This document shows, piece by piece, positions 35,652 through 43,579 of a stretch of DNA of 64,000 bases. Made by a program: the position numbers and the translations under genes. The notes under the pieces are model-generated. The model saw only the letters and a list, made by a program, of their open reading frames with translations, was not told where the DNA came from and did not search any database. The DNA comes from Motiliproteus sp041586615. Its GTDB lineage: Bacteria > Pseudomonadota > Gammaproteobacteria > Pseudomonadales > Balneatricaceae. The DNA is taken from contig JBFGZS010000015.1 of NCBI GenBank assembly GCA_041586615.1, forward strand, positions 10,475-74,474. The letters are read 5' to 3'. How positions within the stretch are numbered: the stretch's first letter is position 1; every line of letters starts with the position of its first letter.

Positions 35652-36032
35652 ATGCAATTAAACATCACTGCACGGCACGACAGTAAAGTTTCACAGGCGG
35701 TTCGTGAACATATTGCGTCTCGAGTTGGGCGAAGCGACGGTTACTTTGACGCAGTCACCCGAATGCAAGTGACCGTCGACAAAGAAGCAGATAACTATAT
35801 GGTAGAAGCCTGCTTCCACATCACTGGAAAAGAGCTGTTTGCAAAAGCAACCTCGGACAATCTTTATGTTGCGATCGATGAAACAGCAGACAAAGTGGAG
35901 CGCCAGCTTATAAAAGCTCTGGATAAGAAAACCAACAAGAAAGGCACAGGCATCAAACATCTCGCGCCGGAACTGCTTGATTCCGAACTCGCCGAAGAAG
36001 ATGTCGATGTCGAGGAGATTGCTGCGCCTTAA
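35652..36032 (+). CDS. hpf: ribosome hibernation promoting factor / RaiA family
   Basis: 126-residue ribosome-associated inactivation protein of the short HPF/YfiA type with the family opening MQLNITARH and the beta-alpha-beta core up to about residue 100 (ATSDNLYVAIDETADKVERQL, shown in part as LYVAIDETADKVERQL). It binds the 30S decoding site in relatives to shut down ribosomes under stress. The tail is acidic rather than carrying the long dimerisation domain. The ATG at 35652 has AAGGAT 7-8 nt upstream and matches the family start; an ATG at 35643 is an alternative. A strong hairpin follows at 36055-36083. Confidence 0.88.
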   Translation: MQLNITARHDSKVSQAVREHIASRVGRSDGYFDAVTRMQVTVDKEADNYMVEACFHITGKELFAKATSDNLYVAIDETADKVERQLIKALDKKTNKKGTGIKHLAPELLDSELAEEDVDVEEIAAP

Positions 36033-36054
36033 TTATTTTGTACACGCACAATAC

Positions 36055-36083
36055 GGCGGTTTAAAAGCCTATTTTAAGCCGCC
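36055..36083 (+). terminator. 12-bp hairpin downstream of hpf
   Basis: GGCGGTTTAAAA and TTTTAAGCCGCC pair over 12 bp (one G-T) with a 5-nt loop, between convergent genes hpf and 36129-36617. The A/T-rich inner stem and TTCCTC after it suggest a bidirectional terminator. Confidence 0.6.
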
Positions 36084-36128
36084 TTCCTCATGCTTCACCA
36101 CACGACGTCGACACGCACTCATACGCGG

Positions 36129-36617
36129 TTATTCATCGTCATATTCCGGATCAAAGCCCCGATACACATCGTGCGCGTCTACTTCATGAGCGATCGTTGA
36201 GCTTAAGATATCCGCACCCGACCCCAGATGCTCCGGCACGGCAACCAGCCCGTCGCTAAAGCCAACCAGAAGTAACTTCTGTTGCGCACACCGTCTCAAC
36301 GCGTCCTCAAGCAAACGGACAGCCGACATTTGAGGGGCGCTTAAGCGATCCTTAGGCTTTGTTTCTTCAGGCGCCACGCTTGATCCTGGCGCGGCGCGGC
36401 TACTCTGCTTACGCTGCGCGACGACCTTACGTGTGACATAGCCTTCATCATCGATCAGATGGATGCTGAGTTCGGTCTTTTTCAATTTAACAACGACAAT
36501 TTTTGTCAGCGAAAACATGCGCTCGCTTTGACATACAATAATAGAGCCTGGCTTAGCTTCCTTTATCAAGACTATGATTTCAGAGGCATTTAGTTTTTCA
36601 GAAATGATGATTTCCAT
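36129..36617 (-). CDS. protein of unknown function, 162 residues
   Basis: Two-part protein: an N-terminal beta-rich segment (about 1-70) with alternating hydrophobics, a Pro/Ser/Ala-rich linker, and a C-terminal helix plus acidic tail (GFDPEYDDE). There is no signal peptide, membrane segment or recognised domain. It converges on hpf and is read away from the neighbouring KfrA-like gene region on the same strand. The function is unknown. Confidence 0.6.
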   Translation of the reverse strand: MEIIISEKLNASEIIVLIKEAKPGSIIVCQSERMFSLTKIVVVKLKKTELSIHLIDDEGYVTRKVVAQRKQSSRAAPGSSVAPEETKPKDRLSAPQMSAVRLLEDALRRCAQQKLLLVGFSDGLVAVPEHLGSGADILSSTIAHEVDAHDVYRGFDPEYDDE

Positions 36618-36786
36618 TCAGGCTCTCTCTGTGTTTTGTCGCCTAATACGCAGACTTTGTTGAGATTGTTACGCGCGATGATTATGCGCAATAGCCGCGC
36701 TATTTTATCAGGGTTAAGCCTTCCTGCTCAGCATTGCGCACCGCTGGCGCAAGCCGATACCCACTATTCCGGCGGGTTACTAGACG

Positions 36787-36822
36787 AACTCAGGGATGCA
36801 TTAACAGCGGCCTATAGGCCAA
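36787..36822. repeat. 36-bp dispersed block with GGCCTATAGGCC palindrome, copy 2
   Basis: Matches 15245-15280 at 31 of 36 positions. It ends 8 bp before the stop codon of the KfrA-like gene, so it could act in 3' processing or termination for that gene. Confidence 0.65.
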
Positions 36823-36829
36823 TGCCAGG

Positions 36830-37540
36830 TTAGTAGTTTAACGGCTTCTCGGATTCATTGAGCTGCCGATCAAGCGCGCTGACCAGTTGCTTGAGGTTTT
36901 TATTCTCTTCGTTTAGCTGATCAACCTGACGCTGCATACGCTGGGTATCGGCCATCTCGTGTTGCTGGGCATGGTATGAAACGCGTTGCTTCTCATTGTC
37001 CACACTCTCTTGGCGCATGGTTTCTATCAGCGTCTCCAGCGTGGCGATCTCCCGCCGCTGCTCTGCTTGTGTTGTCAGGGCACGCATTAATTCACGCTGC
37101 AGGTCATTTTTTTCGCCCCGCTCTTGCCGCAATTCGTCGTCAAGCTGAGTCAATCGTTCGTAGGTTGCCGTTAGCTGGTTATTAAGTGTTTGTACGAGCT
37201 GTACGTTTTGCCTTGACTCAGCATCAAGCTGTTGCTTGCTCTTCTTTAATTCAGCCCTGACCTGTTCCGCCTGGGTAACCAGCTGCTGTTGAGCCTCACC
37301 CATAGCAAGCTTCCAAAGCTCGATCATAGCGCCAGAGACGCTGTCCGGGAGACCGGGGGTTTGTTGTTTTTCCAGCACCCTGGGGCCGAGCGCCTGCCAC
37401 CAATCGGTAAGGGCGCGATGAATCGTCGAAATGCTGCCTTTACCCAGCTCGTCTCGGATGTTTTGCTGCGTTGGCCGCACGCCAGATAAAAGCAGCTTAT
37501 CAGCAGCCTGTAGAGCCAGGTTGTACGTATCGCTCTTCAT
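36830..37540 (-). CDS. KfrA-type DNA-binding coiled-coil protein
   Basis: 236 residues. The N-terminal part (about 1-65) resembles the KfrA helix-turn-helix domain: ALQAADKLLLSGVRPTQQNI, GKGSISTIHRALTDWW. About 150 residues of Gln/Glu-rich coiled coil follow. KfrA proteins are known mainly from plasmids, where they bind their own promoter and aid segregation; chromosomal versions exist with unclear roles. No ParA/ParB is nearby. It may regulate its own gene through the AT-rich region at 37541-37600. Confidence 0.85.
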   Translation of the reverse strand: MKSDTYNLALQAADKLLLSGVRPTQQNIRDELGKGSISTIHRALTDWWQALGPRVLEKQQTPGLPDSVSGAMIELWKLAMGEAQQQLVTQAEQVRAELKKSKQQLDAESRQNVQLVQTLNNQLTATYERLTQLDDELRQERGEKNDLQRELMRALTTQAEQRREIATLETLIETMRQESVDNEKQRVSYHAQQHEMADTQRMQRQVDQLNEENKNLKQLVSALDRQLNESEKPLNY

Positions 37541-37777
37541 GCCTCACCATATGAAATACATTTAAATATGTATGGATTATACTGATACGCCAGGCGTTAA
37601 AGCGAGCAGAAACGACCGCAAAACAGGCAAGAAGGACGTGGATTGATTCATGCCGCTAGAATGAGAGGATCATAACAGGGTCAATATCCGATCAGCTAGC
37701 GCAGAATAAGCGAAGCTTAGGGCGCGCCGGTCATAGAAAGAGCGAGTATGAATTACAGGTGAGTATGAATTATAAAA

Positions 37778-37852
37778 TGGAGCGGGAAACGAGGCTCGAA
37801 CTCGCGACCCCAACCTTGGCAAGGTTGTGCTCTACCACTGAGCTATTCCCGC
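37778..37852 (-). tRNA. tRNA-Gly (GCC anticodon)
   Basis: Reading the minus strand, a 75-nt cloverleaf is clear: acceptor GCGGGAA/TTCCCGC, D-arm GCTC...GAGC with loop AGTGGTA, anticodon stem CAACC/GGTTG around loop TTGCCAA (anticodon GCC), T-arm with TTCGAGC, discriminator T and encoded CCA. It is one base shorter in the D-loop than the usual E. coli tRNA-Gly-GCC. It lies downstream of pgsA on the same strand, the conserved uvrC-pgsA-glyW order. Confidence 0.97.
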
Positions 37853-38028
37853 TTTACTCCGAGCTGCTGCTCGAGTGCTGCGTATTATAAAGACCTGCTC
37901 CTGCATGTCAATAAGATACAAACCATTGTAACTAATTGATATCTTCTTCGACCCTGCGCTAGCTAAATCCCGAATCCGCTGACAGGCGCCCCCTACACGT
38001 ATTTGATTGTTAAAGGGGCATATTTGGC

Positions 38029-38577
38029 TTACAGATCACGTACCAGCTCAGGCCAGGCGGCTTTCAAGTAAACCAGCATCGACCATAGCGTCAGAACAGC
38101 CGCTCCATACAACGTTGCGATACCGGCATAAGCAAGACTTGAATGCGGCACGCCCGCAAGCAACCCCACAATAGCCATCATCTGCAGCGTCGTTTTGATT
38201 TTTCCTACCATCGATACAGCCACACTGGCGCGCTTGCCCAGCTCCGCCATCCATTCGCGCAAGGCCGAGATGACAATCTCGCGTCCCACAATCACTATCG
38301 CCGGCAGTGTTACGTAGATTTCTCCATACGTTTCTACCAGCATGACCAATGCGACAGCCACCATCAGCTTATCGGCAACCGGGTCAAGAAATGCGCCGAG
38401 TGCGGTTGATTGTTCGAGTTTGCGCGCCAAATACCCATCCAGCCAATCGGTTAGCGCGGCAACGGTAAATATAATAGCGGCAACCTGACCGCTCCAGTCA
38501 TAAGGCAGGTAATAGACCAGAACAACACAGGGAATAAGCGCAATGCGCAAGGATGTAAGTATATTTGGGATATTCAT
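38029..38577 (-). CDS. pgsA: CDP-diacylglycerol-glycerol-3-phosphate 3-phosphatidyltransferase
   Basis: 182-residue inner-membrane enzyme making phosphatidylglycerol phosphate, the first committed step to phosphatidylglycerol and cardiolipin. The CDP-alcohol phosphotransferase motif D-x2-DG-x2-AR-x8-G-x3-D-x3-D is complete (DWLDGYLARK...LGAFLDPVADK). Several hydrophobic helices span the protein. Length and opening (MNIPNILTSLRI) match the family. It follows uvrC by 24 bp and precedes tRNA-Gly, the standard gammaproteobacterial order. Confidence 0.97.
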   Translation of the reverse strand: MNIPNILTSLRIALIPCVVLVYYLPYDWSGQVAAIIFTVAALTDWLDGYLARKLEQSTALGAFLDPVADKLMVAVALVMLVETYGEIYVTLPAIVIVGREIVISALREWMAELGKRASVAVSMVGKIKTTLQMMAIVGLLAGVPHSSLAYAGIATLYGAAVLTLWSMLVYLKAAWPELVRDL

Positions 38578-38601
38578 TAAAAATCCGTTGACTGAGAAAG
38601 A

Positions 38602-40449
38602 TCAGTCGCGATGTAGGTAAGCGTAGATTTCCTCCGCCATAGAGCGACCAATGGTAGAGACTTTTGCAATTTCTTCAACACTCGCTCGCCTGATTTCCTG
38701 CAAGCCACCAAAATATTGCAATAATGCCTTGCGGCGCTTGGGCCCGACACCGGGAAGATCCTCCAGCGTCGAACTGCGTCGCTTCTTATCTCGACGTTGC
38801 CGGTGACCTGAAATGGCAAAGCGGTGTGACTCATCCCGAATATGCTGCAACAGATGGAGCGCCTGGGACCCCGCCACGACCTCTATGCTGGTGTCGCCGC
38901 TAACCAACAGCAGTTTTTCCAGCCCCGGTTTACGGGTAACCCCCTTAGCAATTCCCAGTACCCGCACATCAGAAATTTGCAGCCCATCCAGAACCGCCCT
39001 CGCCTGACTGATCTGACCTTTTCCGCCATCAATGACCAGTACATCCGGAAGCATCCCCTCGCCTTTCACGAGCTTCTCATAGCGGCGCTGCAGCGCCTGC
39101 TGCATAGCAGCATAATCATCGCCGGGTGTTATACCCGCAATATTAAAGCGCCGATAGTCCGCTTTAAGCGGCCCCTGATCCCCAAACACGACACAGGATG
39201 CGACCGTTAGCTCACCCGAGCTATGACTGATATCGAAGCACTCCATGCGCTGGATCGGCGAATCCAACCCCAGCGCTTCCTGAAGCGCAATAAAGCGCCG
39301 ATGCATACTTTCTTTACTGGCGAGATAGCTACTTAACTGCTGTTCTGCGTTGCTGGTAGCCAGACGTATCCACGAGGCCTTCTGGCCGCGAGCCTGAGCC
39401 TGAATGCTAACCGGCCTTACGCGCGCATGACTCAATGCCTCTTCCAAGCTATGAACCGCTTCTGGCGTATGACTGGCCAGCAACATCCCTGGGAGCGGAT
39501 GCCCTTCGTTCTGAAGATAATACTGGCCAATAAAGCTGCTCAGCAGCTGCGATTCATTCGCTTCAAGCGGCAAGCGCGGATAATGAGATTTACTGCCAAT
39601 AACACGCCCCTCTTTGACAAACAGCTGATGAATGCAAGCACTGCCATTACTAATAGCGCAAGCAACAACATCCGCATCGCCGTAGTGTCCGGAAACACTT
39701 TGCTGCTCCTGTACTTTTTGCAAGCTGCTTATCTGATCCCTTAATACCGCCGCCTCTTCAAATTGAAGGGTCGCCGCAGCACTTTCCATCGCGGCCACAA
39801 GTTCCTGCTTCACCTCCTGGCTATTACCTTGAAGCAACATCAACGCGTGACGGACATCGTCTGCGTAAGCCTCCTGACTGATGAGACCCACACAAGGCGC
39901 CGTACACCGGCCGATCTGATGCTGCAAACAAGGACGGCTTCTATTGGCATAAAAGCTATCTTCGCACTGGCGTATACGAAAAACCTTTTGCAGCAGCTTC
40001 AGGCTTTCTTTGACGGCACCACTACTCGGAAAGGGGCCGAAATAACGTCCTTTTCGGCGCTTACCTCCCCGTAAATAAACCAACGCCGGAAAGTCATGCT
40101 CACTGGAGACAAACACATAGGGGTAGGATTTATCATCGCGTAATAGGATGTTATAAGGCGGACGGAGCTGCTTGATCAGGTTCTGCTCCAGCAGCAACGC
40201 TTCCGTTTCGCTGCCGGTAACCGTTAACTGGATAGCCTGTATCTTACCGACGAGGGCGCGGGTTTTGACCGATAGACCGTTGGCACGAAAGTAACTCGCC
40301 AACCGAGCCTTTAGATTGTTCGCTTTGCCGACATAGAGGATCTCGCCTGCAGAACCCAGCATTTGATAAACACCAGCACGCTCGGTCGTTCGGGCAACGA
40401 AAGCCGCGCCGTCAAATAATGACGGCTCATGTTCTTCAATGTCGCTCAC
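38602..40449 (-). CDS. uvrC: excinuclease ABC subunit C
   Basis: 615-residue nucleotide-excision-repair nuclease that makes both incisions after UvrA/UvrB damage recognition. A GIY-YIG domain (about 20-100) reads GVYQML...ILYVGKANNLKARL. A UVR segment (about 205-240) would contact UvrB, followed by the RNase-H-like endonuclease domain (MECFDISHSSGE, VIDGGKGQ) and C-terminal helix-hairpin-helix repeats (LEDLPGVGPKRRKALL and IGRSMAEEIYAYL). Length is typical. It is separated by only 5 bp from an upstream unknown gene on the same strand and is followed by pgsA. Confidence 0.97.
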   Translation of the reverse strand: MSDIEEHEPSLFDGAAFVARTTERAGVYQMLGSAGEILYVGKANNLKARLASYFRANGLSVKTRALVGKIQAIQLTVTGSETEALLLEQNLIKQLRPPYNILLRDDKSYPYVFVSSEHDFPALVYLRGGKRRKGRYFGPFPSSGAVKESLKLLQKVFRIRQCEDSFYANRSRPCLQHQIGRCTAPCVGLISQEAYADDVRHALMLLQGNSQEVKQELVAAMESAAATLQFEEAAVLRDQISSLQKVQEQQSVSGHYGDADVVACAISNGSACIHQLFVKEGRVIGSKSHYPRLPLEANESQLLSSFIGQYYLQNEGHPLPGMLLASHTPEAVHSLEEALSHARVRPVSIQAQARGQKASWIRLATSNAEQQLSSYLASKESMHRRFIALQEALGLDSPIQRMECFDISHSSGELTVASCVVFGDQGPLKADYRRFNIAGITPGDDYAAMQQALQRRYEKLVKGEGMLPDVLVIDGGKGQISQARAVLDGLQISDVRVLGIAKGVTRKPGLEKLLLVSGDTSIEVVAGSQALHLLQHIRDESHRFAISGHRQRRDKKRRSSTLEDLPGVGPKRRKALLQYFGGLQEIRRASVEEIAKVSTIGRSMAEEIYAYLHRD

Positions 40450-40454
40450 CGCTA

Positions 40455-40793
40455 CTACCGTGCCAGTTTGAAATTTTTGCTCTGCTGCATATGAAAATGC
40501 GTCGCTTCTTTATGAACTTTCTGTAAAAGCTCACGGGTCTCATCCGTGATGCCCGCGCCACTGGATAGTGATACTTCGAGATAAACGCTGATCTCCGCGT
40601 AATAATACAAACGGGCATCGAAAGATTTGGCCCGCCGCAGCTTCGTCAGCGCAATCGTCGCGCCGTTGATCAGAATCTGATTAATATCGGTACTATACAG
40701 CAACGGATGCCTATCTTGAGCTGCGAGTTCTTCCTTGTCTCGGTTGTTTTGATTCATCGTAAAAACCATTGTCACCGTGTTTTTGTTTGACAC
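40455..40793 (-). CDS. protein of unknown function, 112 residues
   Basis: Small soluble protein with an extended N-terminus and a helical middle (ARLYYYAEISVYLEVSL). It has no signal peptide and no recognised domain. Its stop lies 5 bp before the uvrC start, so the two are probably co-transcribed. The first start is a GTG with no clear ribosome-binding site; internal ATGs at residues 9 and 13 are alternatives. The position taken by gacA/uvrY in relatives is held by this gene instead. Confidence 0.55.
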   Translation of the reverse strand: MSNKNTVTMVFTMNQNNRDKEELAAQDRHPLLYSTDINQILINGATIALTKLRRAKSFDARLYYYAEISVYLEVSLSSGAGITDETRELLQKVHKEATHFHMQQSKNFKLAR

Positions 40794-40881
40794 AGCTTAT
40801 CACAAGCAGCCATGATATAGCGGTCATTTTTCAAGCGAAAATCGACTTCAGACAAGGACTTAGACTAAGGATCACCGCCCA

Positions 40882-41679
40882 ATGTCTTCATTATCCATCA
40901 CCGAACTCGCCATCCTTATCGTCGAGCCCTCCTCTTTTCAACAAAAAGTCATCTCTCAGGAGCTTAAAAAGGCGGGCTGTACCAAGATAGAAACTGAAAC
41001 AGACATGGCTTGCGCTATCGCGGCCATGCACCGCTACACCCCGGATCTTGTCGTTAGCGCCATGTACCTTCCCGACGGTGACGGTGTTGAGCTGGTTACG
41101 CGGATGCGTACCGACCCTCAACTGGAAGAAGTTCCTTTTATGCTGGTCTCCAGCGAAGATAACGTTCAGTATCTGGAGCCGATCCGCCAAGCCGGTACCG
41201 TCGCCATCCTGCCCAAACCTTTTCGCCACGAAGACCTGATCAACGCACTACAGGCGACCCTGCATTTTGTCGACCCTACGGAAATGGATCTTGGAGATTA
41301 CGAGCCCGAAGATATCAACGTGCTCGTAGTCGATGACAGTTCGCTGGCGCTAAACCATATCACCCGTGCGCTGTACAGCGCCGGCATCATAAACGTCAGC
41401 CAGGCTTGCGATGGTACCGATGCCTTGCGCGCAATGAGCGAGCAGGAATTTGACCTGATCATTACCGACTTCAACATGCCGCACATGGATGGACAAGAGC
41501 TCACGCGACACATTCGTGAACACTCGAATCAATCCTACGTCCCTATCTTGCTCATTACCTCCGAGGAAAATGAAACGCGCTTGAGCGGTGTCCGACAGGC
41601 TGGCGTCAATGCTGTTTGCAACAAGCCGTTTGATCCGGAACATATTAAAGCGTTAATCAAGTCCCTGTTGTGTGAGTAG
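40882..41679 (+). CDS. tandem receiver-domain protein, first receiver degenerate
   Basis: 265 residues made of two CheY-like receiver domains and nothing else. In the first (about 7-128) the acidic pocket is lost (VEPSS in place of a DD pair) and the phosphoacceptor Asp position in SAMYLP is Ala, although the Lys (LPKPF) remains. The second (about 145-262) is canonical: VDDSS, ITDFNMP with acceptor Asp, LLITSEE and CNKPF. The protein could pass or sink phosphoryl groups through the second domain and use the first for binding. It has no DNA-binding or enzymatic output. No histidine kinase is adjacent. Its stop codon lies inside a 13-bp tandem repeat. Confidence 0.9.
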   Translation: MSSLSITELAILIVEPSSFQQKVISQELKKAGCTKIETETDMACAIAAMHRYTPDLVVSAMYLPDGDGVELVTRMRTDPQLEEVPFMLVSSEDNVQYLEPIRQAGTVAILPKPFRHEDLINALQATLHFVDPTEMDLGDYEPEDINVLVVDDSSLALNHITRALYSAGIINVSQACDGTDALRAMSEQEFDLIITDFNMPHMDGQELTRHIREHSNQSYVPILLITSEENETRLSGVRQAGVNAVCNKPFDPEHIKALIKSLLCE

Positions 41680-41709
41680 ATTGTGTGAGTAGATTGTGTG
41701 AGTAGATTG
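41671..41709 (+). repeat. three 13-bp tandem repeats spanning a gene end and the next gene start
   Basis: TGTGAGTAGATTG is repeated at 41671-41683, 41684-41696 and 41697-41709. The first copy contains the TAG stop of the tandem receiver gene; the third runs into the GTG start of the next. Because 13 is not a multiple of 3, a change in copy number would shift spacing but each copy carries a stop for the upstream gene. Confidence 0.85.
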
Positions 41710-42662
41710 TGCGCGTGGATTACGTGAGCAGACCTCCTGCGGACCGATCAGCCTTAACGCCGGCACAGCAGGTCAATGACTTAATATGGAGCCTTAACGC
41801 CAACCCGCTCTGGGTTAGCGGCACCATTGATACACGTCTGTGGCTCCAGCCACTAACCCGGCAACAGCGTATTTTTTTTCTTCAGTACTTCGAGCAAAAC
41901 ACCTGCCGCCCAAAGGGGCACGCCTTTCGGCTCGGCATCTACTTTGAAAACCTCCTGTTAGCCCACCTCAACAACCTCCAGCAACTAATTGATTTAAAAG
42001 ATCATCTTCAAGTCAATCGCGATAAGCGTACGCTGGGGGAGTTTGATTTTTTATATCGATTTGATGGCGATGATCGGCATACGCACCTTGAAATTTGTGT
42101 GAAATTTTTTCTGGGCGTACCGAGCGGCCAAGGCAAATACCTCTGGGTCGGCCTCAATCGAAACGACACTCTCACCCGTAAAATAAACCGGCTCGAGTCA
42201 CACCAACTCAGGCTTGGCGACCAACCGGCAGCGCAAGACACGCTGCATGCCCACAACATTGTGCTGGGACCGCGTTATGCTGTCATGAAAGGCCGGCTGT
42301 TTTATCCTTGGCGGGACTATTTGGCAGACCGCTTGGACCCGGTTGCTTGCCGAGATCATCTACGTGGCTGGTGGCTTCCCCAGCGCGATCTCGAACCACT
42401 ATTTTCGGACAGTCGTTTTTTACCCGTCGAGAAACAATCATGGCTGGGGAACGAGCCGCCCCGTACAGCGCCTTTAATCACCGCCAGCGAAACGATCGCT
42501 ATCTGCTGCGAGCGCCCTCAGATGCTTAGACGATTTGAAAGAAGAGTCGATCGATGGGTACCCATCGACTGGGGCGTCGTGACGCCGAACCATTATTTTG
42601 CCAATGAAACCGGCGAACAGCCCCGCATAGGCGAGCCTGTTCGCAAGAGAAACGCCAACTAA
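41709..42662 (+). CDS. DUF1853-family protein
   Basis: 317 residues matching the DUF1853 family by its segments: LIWSLNANPLWV, LGIYFENLLLAHL, GEFDFLYR, HLEICVKFFLG and WVGLNRNDTLTRKI. The GEFDF/HLEICVKF pattern (Asp, Glu-x-Lys) is reminiscent of PD-(D/E)xK nucleases, but nuclease activity is inference. There is no signal peptide. The start is GTG within the 13-bp repeat array; a second GTG at 41715 is equally possible. It overlaps the 3' end of the convergent dehydrogenase gene by 4 bp. Confidence 0.72.
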   Translation: MRVDYVSRPPADRSALTPAQQVNDLIWSLNANPLWVSGTIDTRLWLQPLTRQQRIFFLQYFEQNTCRPKGHAFRLGIYFENLLLAHLNNLQQLIDLKDHLQVNRDKRTLGEFDFLYRFDGDDRHTHLEICVKFFLGVPSGQGKYLWVGLNRNDTLTRKINRLESHQLRLGDQPAAQDTLHAHNIVLGPRYAVMKGRLFYPWRDYLADRLDPVACRDHLRGWWLPQRDLEPLFSDSRFLPVEKQSWLGNEPPRTAPLITASETIAICCERPQMLRRFERRVDRWVPIDWGVVTPNHYFANETGEQPRIGEPVRKRNAN

Positions 42663-43537
42663 GCCTCTTTAGACGTTTTTTCCAGGCGACTCAGCAAACT
42701 CGACGTATCCCAGCGGCCACCACCGCTCGTTTGTACATCGGCATAAAACTGATCCACCAACGCGGTAACCGGTAGTTGCGCGCCATTTTTGCGGGCTTCG
42801 CCGAGTACAATGGCCAGATCCTTGCGCATCCAATCGACAGCAAAGCCAAATTCATACTCATCCTCGATCATCGTCTTATAACGGTTTTCCATCTGCCAGG
42901 ATTGAGCCGCACCTTTAGAAATCACGTCGATCACCGCTTCCGGATCCAACCCGGCACGCTTGGCAAAGTGCACACCTTCAGCAAGCGCCTGCACCAGGCC
43001 ACCGATACAGATCTGATTAACCATTTTCGTCAGCTGACCCGCCCCACTAGCACCCATTAAGCGCACGGAGCGGGCAAAACTCTGAATAGCCTTCTCTGCC
43101 CGCGCAAACGCCTCAGGCTCACCACCAACCATCACCGTCAGAGCAGCGTTCTCGGCACCAGCCTGGCCGCCGGATACCGGTGCGTCCAGAAAACTAACAC
43201 CGCACTGCTGGGCTTGTGCATAGAGCTCGCGAGCGACGTCGGCAGAGGCGGTGGTATGGTCAACAAACACCGCCCCCCGGCTCATCGCGGCCAGCGCACC
43301 GTCATCGCCTATTACAACCTGGCGTAAATCGTCATCATTGCCGACACAGCAAAACACGATATCGGCACCACGGGCCGCCTGCGCGGGCGTTGCGGCCAAG
43401 CGTCCACCATGGGCCTTCACCCACGCCTGCGACTTGGCGGCAGTCCGGTTATAAACACACACGTCATAACCTGCAGACTGCAGGTGGCCGGCCATCGGAA
43501 ACCCCATGACACCAAGCCCAAGAAAAGCTACTTTCAT
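42659..43537 (-). CDS. beta-hydroxyacid dehydrogenase (3-hydroxyisobutyrate/tartronate semialdehyde reductase type)
   Basis: 292-residue NAD(P)-dependent dehydrogenase. The Rossmann motif GLGVMGFPMAGHL opens the protein, followed by the substrate-site signature DAPVSGGQAGA (about 120-130), the catalytic Lys in KMVNQ (about 169) and the C-terminal helical domain with KDLAIVLGEA. Substrates in relatives include tartronate semialdehyde, 3-hydroxyisobutyrate and succinic semialdehyde. The adjacent upstream aminotransferase of the serine/alanine-glyoxylate type favours glyoxylate, serine or tartronate metabolism. It is 42 bp from that gene and probably in one transcript. Confidence 0.87.
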   Translation of the reverse strand: MKVAFLGLGVMGFPMAGHLQSAGYDVCVYNRTAAKSQAWVKAHGGRLAATPAQAARGADIVFCCVGNDDDLRQVVIGDDGALAAMSRGAVFVDHTTASADVARELYAQAQQCGVSFLDAPVSGGQAGAENAALTVMVGGEPEAFARAEKAIQSFARSVRLMGASGAGQLTKMVNQICIGGLVQALAEGVHFAKRAGLDPEAVIDVISKGAAQSWQMENRYKTMIEDEYEFGFAVDWMRKDLAIVLGEARKNGAQLPVTALVDQFYADVQTSGGGRWDTSSLLSRLEKTSKEA

Positions 43538-43579
43538 CGCGAATACCCCGCCTTATTTGGTTGTGCTAAACGCGCAAAG

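Noticed and set aside
36636..36833. 65-codon plus-strand ORF between two unknown genes
   Set aside because: It covers the 36-bp dispersed block, has no ribosome-binding site and no recognisable protein features.
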